Assembly (NCBI GenBank): GCA_029782215.1 | Contig: JAKOVD010000117.1 | Coordinates: forward strand, 1 to 41,349 | DNA length: 41,349 bases | Source: Chloroflexota bacterium | GTDB taxonomy: Bacteria; Chloroflexota; Anaerolineae; J102 | Direction: 5' to 3' | Shown: positions 25,791-34,503 of the stretch, in pieces | Layout of the letters: every line of letters begins with the position of its first letter | How positions within the stretch are numbered: the stretch's first letter is position 1 | Made by a program: the position numbers and the translations under genes | Notes under the pieces: generated by a model | Told to the model about the DNA's origin: nothing | Databases searched by the model: none | The model's input: the letters and a program-made list of their open reading frames with translations, nothing else

Positions 25791-28106
25791 TCAGAGACCG
25801 GGTGGGGACAACGCTGTCCCACTGCGCCGCCGCACAGGCAGATCGCTACTCGTGGGCAGATCCAGAAAGAGCGCCCGAGCCGTCTCAAAAACCCGGCGTT
25901 GGTGTTCCCGCTCGCGACGTTGGCGAGCCAGACGCACGGGTGTCCTGGTCGCCTCGAGTGCCGTGAGGGCCGAATCGACGTGTGCCATCATGTGCTGCCA
26001 GGTGAAACGTCCATGGGCCTGGCGCACACCGGCTTTTGCCCGCCGCTCAAGCTGATCGGGTTCCGTCTGCCACTGGCAGTAGACCTGGCGCATGGCAGAG
26101 GCCAGGTCCTGCACCCGCAGTTCACAGAAATCGACCTCGTCGACAGTCGTTTGGAAGCCCAGCGAGTTGTACGCAAACTCGCCCAGAACCGGCAAACTGA
26201 TGCGCTTTGGGGCGACCAGGAATGAGGTCCGCGGTGAGCAGTAATCGAGGCAGGCGCCAAAACGTGGCACGATGGAGGGCGTGCCGCACGCCATGGCTTC
26301 CAGGATGGGCATGCCAAATCCTTCAGCTCGGTAGGGAAAGACGCCGACCTGACAGGCGCGATACAGCGCCGCCAGTTCTGCGGCGGACAGCAACTGGCTG
26401 AGGTAAAGGAGCTGAGGAGCAGTCGGGTCGGTCACAAGCGCCCGCAGCGCCTCGTCCCACCGTTGTCCGGTGTAGAACAGATCGCGAGGATTGTCTTTGA
26501 CCACCAGGCAGACGTCGTCCTCAGCCTGAAAGGCCAGGCGATAGGCTTCGAGCAGGATGTCGATGCCCTTTCGCAGCACGGGGCCGCCGACAAAAAGGAA
26601 GCGAAAGCGCCTGTCTGTTGCCAATTCGAGCCGGGGCCCTTCGGGGCAGAATGTTTCCGGATCAATGCCAGGCGGGATCACGCGGACACGGGAAGGAGGA
26701 ATGCTGCTGGCGATGGCTTGACGCCGGGTCCACCGGCTGAGCACCCAGAGCTGGTCGCAGTCCTCACGGATGCGCTTGACCCACGCCGGGGGATAGCGTC
26801 CAAAATCCCAGGTTCGCATCGCCACGAAATGGCCCTCAGCAGGCGGTTCCAGCTCTTCAAAACGCTGTCCATAATCGTGGTGAATGGTGACATCCACCGG
26901 CTCGGGCACGAACGCAGACATTTCCGTCAGTGGATAAGTGCTGTAGTGACCCGCTGCGCGCAAGCCTTCCAAAAGACGGCGATTGATCATGGCAAACGCC
27001 GTCTTGGTCTCGGTGTCGCCGGCCAATGCCACGACTCTCTGACTCGGCTTGGGCTTGGCGCCATGATTGCCCACGAGCGTCCGGACCAGGTCCTCAAGAC
27101 CAAGCACGGACCCGGCGCCGGTGTACCGGGCGGCGATCTCCCGTCCGGTGGAGGCGTTCTCAGCGGCCGACGCATCGGAGCTCAGCACATGGCCTAACGC
27201 ATCACACCAGGCATCAACCGAACGATAGTCGTCAACGCCCAGGCTCGTGTCGCCAACGATCTCAGCCAGGCCGGCGGCGCGGCTGACCAGCGTCGGGATG
27301 CCATTGGCCATTGCCTCGACGGCAATGCGGCCAAAGGGTTCGGGCCACTGTGATGGAACAAGCACCAGCTTTGCGGTGGCCAGGAACTGGCGGGTAGGGC
27401 TGAAGGACAGAAACTCGACGTTCGAAAGCTGCCGGAACAAAGGAAAGTAGTCAGCGTGCACGGCGCCGACGAGCAGGAAACGCACCTCCGGGAAACGGCG
27501 CGCAAGGTCGAGGAAGATGCCGGCGCCCTTGTGCGGGTAACCACAGACACCCACAATGTGATCGGGCCGGCGCCGGCGCGCCGGCACAGAGAGTGTTTTC
27601 AGGTCGAAGGCGGGATAAATGACGGTCGCCTCCCTCCCCTCCTGGCGGGCCAGTCTTTGCTCCAAGTAGCGTGAATTGGCGACAAGTGCGTCGGCTTCCG
27701 CCAGTGCGAACGCGCGTACCGGCGGCTCCGGATAGCGATGGGTCTGGGTCAGGAGCCAGGCCTGAACTTCTTCCGGCGACGGCGGACAGTACTCGTAGCT
27801 ATTGCACCAACCCACCACAGGTATGCCCAGACGATGACCTATCTTGATAGCCTCGTGAATGAGCGTAAAGGCGCCGATGAGGATATCCGGCCTTGCCGCC
27901 TCAATCTTGTGGCGGAGCTCGCTGAGATCACGGTAGTAGTCGCAACGCACGGGGCCGGATCGTGGACGCTGCCACGTGTGCGCCTGATCCAGGTAGATAC
28001 ACTCATGACCAAAGCGGCGCGCCAGCAGTTCGAGATTGGTCCGGTGTGTGATCTGTGTTCCGCCAACCTGTGGATAGCCGATATTAATGGCAGTTAGCAC
28101 GCGCAC
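25791..28106 (-). CDS. Tandem fusion of two family 4 glycosyltransferases
   Basis: 771 residues from GTG 28106. The first GT-B unit (about 1-345) has VGGTQITHRTNLELL at the donor loop and the EX7E pair Glu256/Glu264 (EPFGRIAVE). The second unit (about 357-690) has VIPPGIDPETF, FLFVGGPVLRKGIDILLEAY and the EX7E pair Glu595/Glu603 (EGFGMPILE). Both sites look intact, so it may add two sugars in sequence or a repeating pair. A basic 80-residue tail follows. It lies 29 nt downstream of the minus-strand PqqD gene and is probably co-transcribed with it. Confidence 0.87.
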   Translation of the reverse strand: MRVLTAINIGYPQVGGTQITHRTNLELLARRFGHECIYLDQAHTWQRPRSGPVRCDYYRDLSELRHKIEAARPDILIGAFTLIHEAIKIGHRLGIPVVGWCNSYEYCPPSPEEVQAWLLTQTHRYPEPPVRAFALAEADALVANSRYLEQRLARQEGREATVIYPAFDLKTLSVPARRRRPDHIVGVCGYPHKGAGIFLDLARRFPEVRFLLVGAVHADYFPLFRQLSNVEFLSFSPTRQFLATAKLVLVPSQWPEPFGRIAVEAMANGIPTLVSRAAGLAEIVGDTSLGVDDYRSVDAWCDALGHVLSSDASAAENASTGREIAARYTGAGSVLGLEDLVRTLVGNHGAKPKPSQRVVALAGDTETKTAFAMINRRLLEGLRAAGHYSTYPLTEMSAFVPEPVDVTIHHDYGQRFEELEPPAEGHFVAMRTWDFGRYPPAWVKRIREDCDQLWVLSRWTRRQAIASSIPPSRVRVIPPGIDPETFCPEGPRLELATDRRFRFLFVGGPVLRKGIDILLEAYRLAFQAEDDVCLVVKDNPRDLFYTGQRWDEALRALVTDPTAPQLLYLSQLLSAAELAALYRACQVGVFPYRAEGFGMPILEAMACGTPSIVPRFGACLDYCSPRTSFLVAPKRISLPVLGEFAYNSLGFQTTVDEVDFCELRVQDLASAMRQVYCQWQTEPDQLERRAKAGVRQAHGRFTWQHMMAHVDSALTALEATRTPVRLARQRREREHQRRVFETARALFLDLPTSSDLPVRRRSGTALSPPGL

Positions 28107-28135
28107 GGCGTAGAAAGCCTCCCCCTCGATTGTCC

Positions 28136-28426
28136 CTAGCGAAGGCTGATAATCTCTTTGGCAAGCAGTTCAGTCACCAGCCGATCGACATCGCCCTGCG
28201 CCTGGATCTCTGAAATGCCGAAGCGTGTGGCAATCGCACGAGCCGTTTCGTCCAGGGACTTTCCCGCCACCAGGTCGCGCCAAACCATGCTTCCAGTCGT
28301 GTTCAAAGTGAAGAGATCGAACTCGCCGGGCAGCAACAAAAGGAGTTGCCCCTCAATTTCCCTGTGGGCAACAGCCGGGTTGACGACATATGCGTTGTGA
28401 GATCCGGATGACTCTGCGGTAAGCAT
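28136..28426 (-). CDS. PqqD-family peptide-binding protein (RRE), minus strand
   Basis: 96 residues from ATG 28426; a TTG at 28471 is a weaker option. The pattern fits PqqD/RRE domains: a beta segment ending IEGQLLLLLPGEFDLFTLNTTGSMVWRDL is split here into the strand part and the LNTTGSMVW helix start, then SLDETARAIATRFG and a final helix VDRLVTELLAKEIISL. PqqD domains bind the leader of ribosomal peptides and present it to a modifying enzyme, often a radical SAM protein. A second PqqD-like gene starts 116 nt away in the opposite direction. The partner peptide could be the one at 28861. Confidence 0.82.
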   Translation of the reverse strand: MLTAESSGSHNAYVVNPAVAHREIEGQLLLLLPGEFDLFTLNTTGSMVWRDLVAGKSLDETARAIATRFGISEIQAQGDVDRLVTELLAKEIISLR

Positions 28427-28450
28427 GTTCTGGGTTCGAAGACCTGCAGT

Positions 28451-28478
28451 TTGTGGAACGCGAAATCGCAACTATAAT
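28451..28478 (+). promoter_or_regulatory. Promoter for the PqqD-peptide-radical SAM genes
   Basis: Perfect -10 TATAAT at 28473-28478, with a weak -35 (TTGTGG, 28451-28456) 16 nt upstream. It lies 65 nt before the start of the plus-strand PqqD gene, in the 116-nt divergent gap. No clear partner promoter for the minus-strand PqqD gene was found. Confidence 0.45.
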
Positions 28479-28542
28479 ACTCGCCCGTCGTTCAAACTCC
28501 CAAGGGTTGTCTGGCCAAGTCCGGTGAGTCCAGGACACACTT

Positions 28543-28812
28543 ATGTTCTACAGCATCAATCGCAATCGGGTACGCTGGCGCATCGTCGATGGAGAGGCAG
28601 TGCTGATCAACGTTGAGAGCTCGTACTACTACAGCCTCAACAAGACCGGCACCTTGATGTGGGAGCTGCTGCTGGAGCAGAACCGGAGCTTCGACGATCT
28701 TGTAGAGGCAGTGGCAGTACGTTACGGCAAGCCCGGCGTCGCTGTCGAAGGAGATGTTCGGCGTTTCCTTGACATGATGACCGCCGAGGGTCTGGTAGTG
28801 GAAAGCAACTAA
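28543..28812 (+). CDS. PqqD-family peptide-binding protein (RRE), plus strand
   Basis: 89 residues from ATG 28543. It fits the same PqqD/RRE pattern: VLINVESSYYYSLNKTGTLMWELLL in two pieces (strand, then the LNKTGTLMWELL helix), then SFDDLVEAVAVRYG and VRRFLDMMTAEGLV. It is followed after 48 nt by the lasso-type leader peptide gene and then the radical SAM gene, all on the plus strand. This order strongly suggests it recognises that peptide. It is related to but not a close duplicate of the minus-strand PqqD protein. Confidence 0.86.
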   Translation: MFYSINRNRVRWRIVDGEAVLINVESSYYYSLNKTGTLMWELLLEQNRSFDDLVEAVAVRYGKPGVAVEGDVRRFLDMMTAEGLVVESN

Positions 28813-28860
28813 GCATGAACACCCGCAACCGACTAAGTCTCAGACGTAGGAGGATAGCAA

Positions 28861-29040
28861 GTGACTAGCGAAGAAAAGGTGGTCAAGACCGGTTTCGAGA
28901 AGGCAGACGGCGACGACCTGTCGTCAAGGGCCCAGCCAAGCGCGGCACAAGAGGAGGACGCGCTGGCGCCTGAGCCGTATGAGCCCCCCCAGTTGGTCAA
29001 GTTCGAACGCCTCGACAAGCTCATCGTCAGCGGCGAATAG
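28861..29040 (+). CDS. Putative RiPP precursor/leader-only peptide with a lasso-type YxxPxL motif
   Basis: 59 residues from GTG 28861, with a strong AGGAGG site (TAGGAGGATAGCAAGTG). The acidic N-terminal half (residues 1-38) is followed by YEPPQL (Tyr40, Pro43, Leu45), which matches the YxxPxL motif bound by the RRE of lasso-peptide systems. The tail LDKLIVSGE resembles the end of a lasso leader (LTxG), with Ile55 at the usual Thr position and Gly58 at the usual junction. The gene stops one residue later, so there is no core peptide. A run of seven C at the Pro42-Pro43 codons is a possible sequencing-error site, but both flanking parts are in the frame that gives the motif. Not one of the longer frames, so easily missed. 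Confidence 0.72.
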   Translation: MTSEEKVVKTGFEKADGDDLSSRAQPSAAQEEDALAPEPYEPPQLVKFERLDKLIVSGE

Positions 29041-29051
29041 GGATAGGAGGC

Positions 29052-30524
29052 ATGGAGTCGATCGGACGCCAGCCGAAGGTGAAGCAGATCGCCCAGGAGC
29101 TGCTGCTCGCCGAGTCTGCCCGAGGCGAGCCGGTGTTATTTCATGGCAACAGCATGCTTCCCCTGTTCCGCGATGGCGACGAGCTGCGCCTGGCGCCAGT
29201 GACATGGGCGGAGATTGCACCCGGCGACATCGTCACCTACCGGCTTGAGAACAAGTTTCCCACTCTAAGGGTGGTGGCGAAGGGTAAGTCAAAGCTCACG
29301 TTGATGGGCGACAACTGGCCGCAACGCTACGAAGCTTGGCCAGAACATATCCTGGGCAGGGTCGTCGCACGGACGCGCGCTGGCGTGACCATTTCGTCCG
29401 GGGCGCTCGCATGGCGCTTGCGCGCTGAGTTTGCGGTGCTCAGCTTTCGTGCAAGCGTCTCGGTCAACAGGGCGGCCGGATCACCGCGGCGCATATGGAG
29501 CGCCTTCACCAGCAGACGCCGTCAACGCTTTGCGACTCCGCCAAACATCCAGGTGAACGTTAGCTCCAACTGCAATCTGAAGTGCCGGATGTGCCCCTAC
29601 CTGAGCGTACATGGCAGCTCCGAACACCTGGATTTCATGGATAGCTCGACCTTCGAGCGCATACTGCCGCTCATCAAGAGCATCGGGGCCGTTCACTTCA
29701 GCGGGTCCGGTGAGCCGCTGTTCAACCGTTCGTTGTTTGATTTCATGGCTCGCGTCAGGCACGAGGTCCCTGGCGCCACAATCGACCTGACCAGCAACGG
29801 CACATTGTTGACCGAAGAGAAGGCGCGCAAACTGGTCGAGCACAAAGTCAACAAGATCCATGTCTCCTTCGATGGTTTGCCCGAGCGGGTGGGGTCGATT
29901 CGCAGGGGCGTCAACGGCAGCAAGGTCGTGGAAAATATTCGCCGTCTGAGCACGATCAAACGCGAGGCCGGGAGCACGCTGCCGGTCGTGCAAGTCAACT
30001 ACATGACGGGCTACGGCACTTATTGGGATCTGGTCAGTTTCATCCATCTTGCCCGTGAAATCGGGGTAGGTGAGATCCAACTCCTGGAAATGCAGCCGGC
30101 AACCGCCGAGGACATTTCCGCGAACCTGTACACCAGCTCCCAACAAGACAATGGGCAGGCTTTGAAAACGGCTGTGATGTTGGCCCGCTACTACAACATC
30201 AAACTGCATCTCCCCCTTGTAACCAAGAACGCCTGCTACTATCCCTACAACCCCCATGTTGGCGAAGACGGCGAAGTCTATCCATGCTGCTTCCTCGACT
30301 ACAGGGGGCGGCAGCTCTACCACGACGACCAGGAACACTTCCTGCCACCCATCACCTTCGGCAACATTCGCCAGCAGTCATTTGACGACATTTGGAACGG
30401 CGACGATTACATCGCTCTGCGCGAGCGCAATACCTTGGGCGAATTTGATGCGAACTGCCAGCTCTGCTACGACATCCGCCTGCGTACAGCAGAACGAATC
30501 GAGCAGATCCTTGATCTGAGATAG
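29052..30524 (+). CDS. Radical SAM/SPASM protein fused to an S24/S26 peptidase-like domain
   Basis: 490 residues from ATG 29052. Residues about 1-135 resemble the S24/S26 (LexA/signal-peptidase) fold: FHGNSMLPLFRDGDEL with Ser34 in the nucleophile position, and APGDIVTYRL. At the usual base position (KRVV or HRVV) this protein has LRVV, so catalysis is doubtful. The radical SAM core begins near 165 with C174xxxC178xxC181, the [4Fe-4S]/SAM motif, and HFSGSGEPL follows. A SPASM-type C-terminus has Cys395, 412, 413, 469 and 472. It follows the leader peptide by 11 nt with AGGAGG very close (1 nt) to the ATG. Likely modifies the peptide at 28861 or a related substrate; the chemistry cannot be predicted. 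Confidence 0.85.
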   Translation: MESIGRQPKVKQIAQELLLAESARGEPVLFHGNSMLPLFRDGDELRLAPVTWAEIAPGDIVTYRLENKFPTLRVVAKGKSKLTLMGDNWPQRYEAWPEHILGRVVARTRAGVTISSGALAWRLRAEFAVLSFRASVSVNRAAGSPRRIWSAFTSRRRQRFATPPNIQVNVSSNCNLKCRMCPYLSVHGSSEHLDFMDSSTFERILPLIKSIGAVHFSGSGEPLFNRSLFDFMARVRHEVPGATIDLTSNGTLLTEEKARKLVEHKVNKIHVSFDGLPERVGSIRRGVNGSKVVENIRRLSTIKREAGSTLPVVQVNYMTGYGTYWDLVSFIHLAREIGVGEIQLLEMQPATAEDISANLYTSSQQDNGQALKTAVMLARYYNIKLHLPLVTKNACYYPYNPHVGEDGEVYPCCFLDYRGRQLYHDDQEHFLPPITFGNIRQQSFDDIWNGDDYIALRERNTLGEFDANCQLCYDIRLRTAERIEQILDLR

Positions 30525-30592
30525 GCAAGTTGTGAAAAGGACAGGCATGGCAGGTCCAGGCCATTGTCTTTGCTCCTGCGGGCGCGGGTGAC

Positions 30593-32497
30593 TTGCACTT
30601 GGACTCACGCCCTTTTCCACCCCTGAGAAGGCAGTCGTGGGGCCGCTGGTTGTGGATGCTGTTGGCCGGAGTGCTTGTCGTACAGACGGTAGTCCTGGGC
30701 ATGCGCTGGGCGCCCGGCGTTGCCCGCATCCCCCAGGACATGGTGCGATCCCGCTCGGATCATTTGGAGCGCCGCTGGCATCGTCGCGACTACTACCAAC
30801 GCATGCTCTTCGTCCGAAACCATACCCCGGCCGATGCCCTGATCGTTCTTCCGGCCACTGCCCCCGGGCTGGGCGAGATCGGTAACCGAGCATTGAGCGA
30901 CTACTTCCTATTTCCACGGCGCACGGCCGAGGCCGGCTCTGCCCTCGTCTCCCGATACCCCGGCCCCATCTACCGCGCTAATGTGGCGGGCTACACTCCG
31001 GAAACCGCCGGGACGGCCTCGTTCGGCCTTGACGAAACCTTCTCGCTAACGGAGCTGCGGAAAAGGCAGGAGCCAACACCCCCTGTGGGCAAGGACTTCC
31101 TTGACATCGTTCCCGCGTGGCGTTTGAAGCTTCTGGCGGTATTGAAGCTCATTCTGATCGCTTTTTCAGGGACGTTCATCGTGGCGCGGTGGTTCCGGAG
31201 CCAGACGTGGCCCGGATTCGTAGCATCATGCTGGCTTGTGGGCATGACTGTCCAGACAGTGCTCTATATTGTCTTGGGTCTTCTCGGAGTAGCAGCCACG
31301 GAAGAGCTGCAATTCGCCCTCCTGGCACTGTTGGCTGTTCCGGGTGTGGCGGTATTGGTGAGGCGGCAGGGGATTCCGGCTTTGCCAGTCCGGCCAGACA
31401 CCCCTACGGTGGCTGCGCTGGTCGTCGCCACGACCTTGTTGACCCTCCTGCTTCTTTTTGGCATTGCCAAGCCATTGATCGAATGGGACGCGCTGGCCAT
31501 CTGGGGTATCAAGGCGCGGGCGATTTTCGCTCAGGAGAGCCTGCGAGGCCTGCGCTTATGGGGCGCCTGGCCCGAGTACCCTCCGTTGGCGCCGGTGGCA
31601 ATGGACCAACTCGCGATCGGCGGCGAGCGGGCAGCAAAGCTCGTGTTTCCATTGTTCGCAGTTGCGTTGTATGGCGTCGTTTACGAGGGATTGGCAGCGT
31701 CGAAACTGAGCGGCTGGGTGCGCATTCTGGCGCCGCTGCCGCTGCTCCTGGCGCCCCAGATTCTGGAACACAGCGAGGTTGGTTACGCCAACCTCGCCCT
31801 CACCGTGTTTGTTGCCTGGAGTGTATTGCTGCTCGCGCGCTGGCTGTATGCCGGAGACGACAGGCTCGCTCTGCCGGTTGCGATAGCTCTCTCCGGTGTG
31901 ACGCTGGCGCGGCCGGACGGCGAAGTCTATGTCGCCTACGCCGCCGTCATCGCTCTCGTATGGCACCTGAGGCAGCGGCGCCGCCTGACGCCGCTGCTTT
32001 GGATGGCGCTTCCCTTTGCCGTCGACCTGCTCTGGAAGCTGTTCTTCACCCTATACCTGCGCGATGCCAACACCTATTCGCTGTTCGGGGTGGCGTCGCA
32101 GGGCCAGCAGCTTGTCAAGCTGGCCTTGACGCATCTGCCCTCGGTCAGAGATGCATATGAGGTCGCCCAGCACTACCTGCGCACGACGCTGGGACCGGGC
32201 TTCTGGGGTCTTATTCCACTCCTATTTCTCCTCGTCCTTCTACGGGCCCCGCGACGCTTTTTGCGCAACTATCCGGTGGAAGGAGCATTTCTCGGCCTCG
32301 GTGCCCTCGGTTTAGCGGCATTGGCCCTGTATATCGGGCCAGCCTGGGGCGTGCCCTACTTCTTCAGCGTCACCTTTCTCCGGCTCTACATGGTGCTCGT
32401 ACCGCTCATGTATGTCCTGGTCGTATTGGAACTCGCTGCCACCTGGGCGCCGGTCGTATCCGTCAGCGGGACGCCGGAAGCCGGGAGCTCGTTATGA
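30593..32497 (+). CDS. GT-C-type membrane glycosyltransferase-like protein
   Basis: 634 residues from TTG 30593; ATG 30656 inside the first helix is an alternative, so the start is uncertain. One N-terminal helix, a soluble stretch (about 40-180), then about ten transmembrane helices. EWDALAIWGIKARAIF followed by YPPLAPVAMDQL matches the WDAxxxWxxKAxxxF...YPPL signature of GT39-like membrane glycosyltransferases. The Asp in WDA is the likely catalytic acid. Overlaps the next GT-C gene by 4 nt (ATGA). The unusual soluble N-terminal stretch is not one I recognise. Confidence 0.72.
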   Translation: MHLDSRPFPPLRRQSWGRWLWMLLAGVLVVQTVVLGMRWAPGVARIPQDMVRSRSDHLERRWHRRDYYQRMLFVRNHTPADALIVLPATAPGLGEIGNRALSDYFLFPRRTAEAGSALVSRYPGPIYRANVAGYTPETAGTASFGLDETFSLTELRKRQEPTPPVGKDFLDIVPAWRLKLLAVLKLILIAFSGTFIVARWFRSQTWPGFVASCWLVGMTVQTVLYIVLGLLGVAATEELQFALLALLAVPGVAVLVRRQGIPALPVRPDTPTVAALVVATTLLTLLLLFGIAKPLIEWDALAIWGIKARAIFAQESLRGLRLWGAWPEYPPLAPVAMDQLAIGGERAAKLVFPLFAVALYGVVYEGLAASKLSGWVRILAPLPLLLAPQILEHSEVGYANLALTVFVAWSVLLLARWLYAGDDRLALPVAIALSGVTLARPDGEVYVAYAAVIALVWHLRQRRRLTPLLWMALPFAVDLLWKLFFTLYLRDANTYSLFGVASQGQQLVKLALTHLPSVRDAYEVAQHYLRTTLGPGFWGLIPLLFLLVLLRAPRRFLRNYPVEGAFLGLGALGLAALALYIGPAWGVPYFFSVTFLRLYMVLVPLMYVLVVLELAATWAPVVSVSGTPEAGSSL

Positions 32498-34467
32498 GGC
32501 GAACGATCCTGGTGGCAGCGGTGTTCCTCGGAGTGGCCGTAACTCTGACGACGGAGGTGTTGAGCACGATGCGGGCGCTCAACCGCACAGGACTGGCGCT
32601 GGCGTGGCTGGTTGTGATTGTCGTCGGCGCGGGTTGGCTGCTGGCAAAACGGAGGCATGGGAGCTCGGCTGTGGCTCACCTGGAGGAACGGATGGCCGTC
32701 CTCTACCGGATTGGGGCAGCCGACCGCTACTGGGCGGCGACTCTGCTGGCACTCATGGGGCTGGTGGCCGGCGTGGCAGCCATCGCGGTGGTTGCCCCAC
32801 CCAACACGTGGGATGCGATGAGTTACCACATGGCCCGCGTCGCCCACTGGATTCAGGGGGAAAGCATCGCCATGTATGCTTCGAACAGTCCGCCTCAGGT
32901 GGTGCACCCGCCGTGGGCGGAATACGCTATTGCCCATCTCCAGATCATGAGCGGAGGGGATCGCCTGGCGAACCTGGTGTCCTTCGCCGCCTACGTGGGG
33001 TGCATCATCGGAGCCTCGTTGTTGGCCCGCCAACTTGGGAGTGGCCGCTACGGCCAACTCCTGGCAGCAGCGCTGTGCGCCTCGCTGCCGATGGCCGTCC
33101 TGCAGGCCTCCAGCGCCCAAAACAACCTGAGCGCAGCCTTCTGGGTGGTCTGCCTGGCTGTGTTCGTCCTCGACGAAGGTTCCGGTGATCCCACCGCCGA
33201 TGGCCTGCTCGTTGGGACCAGCTTGGGACTGGCGATGCTCACCAAGTACACCGGCTATGTCTATGGCCTGCCCTTTCTACTCTGGTTCCTCTGGCGGGTG
33301 GGGCGGCGTCGGGGTTGGCAATACGTTCTCAAGAGGGCGCTGCCGTTGCTGATCGTCTCCGTGGTCGTGTTGAACGCTGGGCACGACGCCCGCGTGGGAG
33401 CGACCTTTGTCCGTGCCTTGAGAGAACAGAGACCCGCCTCCCTCGTTGAACAGGGGCACAGAGAAGACGCGGGAGCAATACCCGCCGATCAGACGCCTCA
33501 AGCTCCGAAACGACTCATCCACCTGGAGAACGGGCGGCTACTGGTGGCGCTGCCGGTACGATACGCCAATCAGGCTTGGGACCCGCAGGCGCTGCTCTCG
33601 AACGTGGTCCGTAACCTGAGTTTGCACATGGGCACGCCCATCCCGGCGCTCAACGCGTTGGCCACAGGCGCCATCAACGGCCTCCACCGGGTCATTGGCG
33701 CCAGCGTCAACGATCCTAACACCACCTATCCCCAAGGTTACTACCGCGGCGTACGCTTCACGATGCATGAGGACGACGCCGGCAATCCTCTGCACCTTGT
33801 CTTGATCCTTAGTCTGCCCGTGTGGTTGCTTCTGAAGCCAACCGGACCAGAGCGCCGGCGGCAATGGCTCTATGGCGGCGCCATCGCCGCTGGATTCCTC
33901 CTGTTCTGTGCGGTTTTCAAGTGGATGCCCTGGCACAGTCGCCTGCATGTCACCCCTTTTGTCCTGGGGGCGCCTCTGGCTGCGAGCGTGATCGATGAGC
34001 GTTGGGGCCGGCGCACCAGCCTGGGGCTGGCGCTGATCGCCCTGGCGGTGGCGCTGCCCTGGCTTTTCTGGGGCAGTCCCCGGCCGATGTTGGGTGCCCG
34101 CAGCGTCTTTGCGCAGCCGCGCAGCAGCCAGTACTTTGCCAATCGCCCGGGGCTGGAGGCGCCGATACGCCAGATCGCCTCGATGATGCAGCAGAGTGGC
34201 TGTGAACGCATTGGCCTCCTCATTGGCGGCAACGACTGGGAGTATCCCCTGTGGGTGCTCCTGGGAGCCGAGGCCGGATCCAAGGAGATTTGGATCGAGC
34301 ACGTCGGCGTGGTGAACTTCACGCGTTTCATCGAGCGAACGCGGCCGGCTTTCCGGCCCTGCGCTGTGTACTCAACCCGCATGCGCGATGCGAACATCGT
34401 CATCGCCGGACAGGAGTTCCGGCAGGCATTCTCTGACAAAGAAGGAGTTCTGTACATGCCGTGGTAG
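32494..34467 (+). CDS. GT-C-type membrane glycosyltransferase-like protein
   Basis: 657 residues from ATG 32494. Multiple transmembrane helices, with the first extracytoplasmic loop containing NTWDAMSYHMARVAHWIQ; the Asp in WDAM is in the position of the GT39 catalytic acid, and HPPWAEY follows. A soluble C-terminal portion of about 140 residues ends the protein. It forms a pair with the previous gene (4-nt overlap) but the two differ clearly in sequence. Probably transfers a polyprenyl-linked sugar on the outer face of the membrane. Confidence 0.75.
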   Translation: MRRTILVAAVFLGVAVTLTTEVLSTMRALNRTGLALAWLVVIVVGAGWLLAKRRHGSSAVAHLEERMAVLYRIGAADRYWAATLLALMGLVAGVAAIAVVAPPNTWDAMSYHMARVAHWIQGESIAMYASNSPPQVVHPPWAEYAIAHLQIMSGGDRLANLVSFAAYVGCIIGASLLARQLGSGRYGQLLAAALCASLPMAVLQASSAQNNLSAAFWVVCLAVFVLDEGSGDPTADGLLVGTSLGLAMLTKYTGYVYGLPFLLWFLWRVGRRRGWQYVLKRALPLLIVSVVVLNAGHDARVGATFVRALREQRPASLVEQGHREDAGAIPADQTPQAPKRLIHLENGRLLVALPVRYANQAWDPQALLSNVVRNLSLHMGTPIPALNALATGAINGLHRVIGASVNDPNTTYPQGYYRGVRFTMHEDDAGNPLHLVLILSLPVWLLLKPTGPERRRQWLYGGAIAAGFLLFCAVFKWMPWHSRLHVTPFVLGAPLAASVIDERWGRRTSLGLALIALAVALPWLFWGSPRPMLGARSVFAQPRSSQYFANRPGLEAPIRQIASMMQQSGCERIGLLIGGNDWEYPLWVLLGAEAGSKEIWIEHVGVVNFTRFIERTRPAFRPCAVYSTRMRDANIVIAGQEFRQAFSDKEGVLYMPW

Positions 34468-34503
34468 GGTATACTTTTGGCAAGGCGAGGAGATCAGCGA
34501 ACC

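Noticed and set aside
28815..28868. 17-residue basic peptide upstream of the leader peptide
   Set aside because: It has no ribosome-binding site of its own and its frame contains the AGGAGG site of the next gene.
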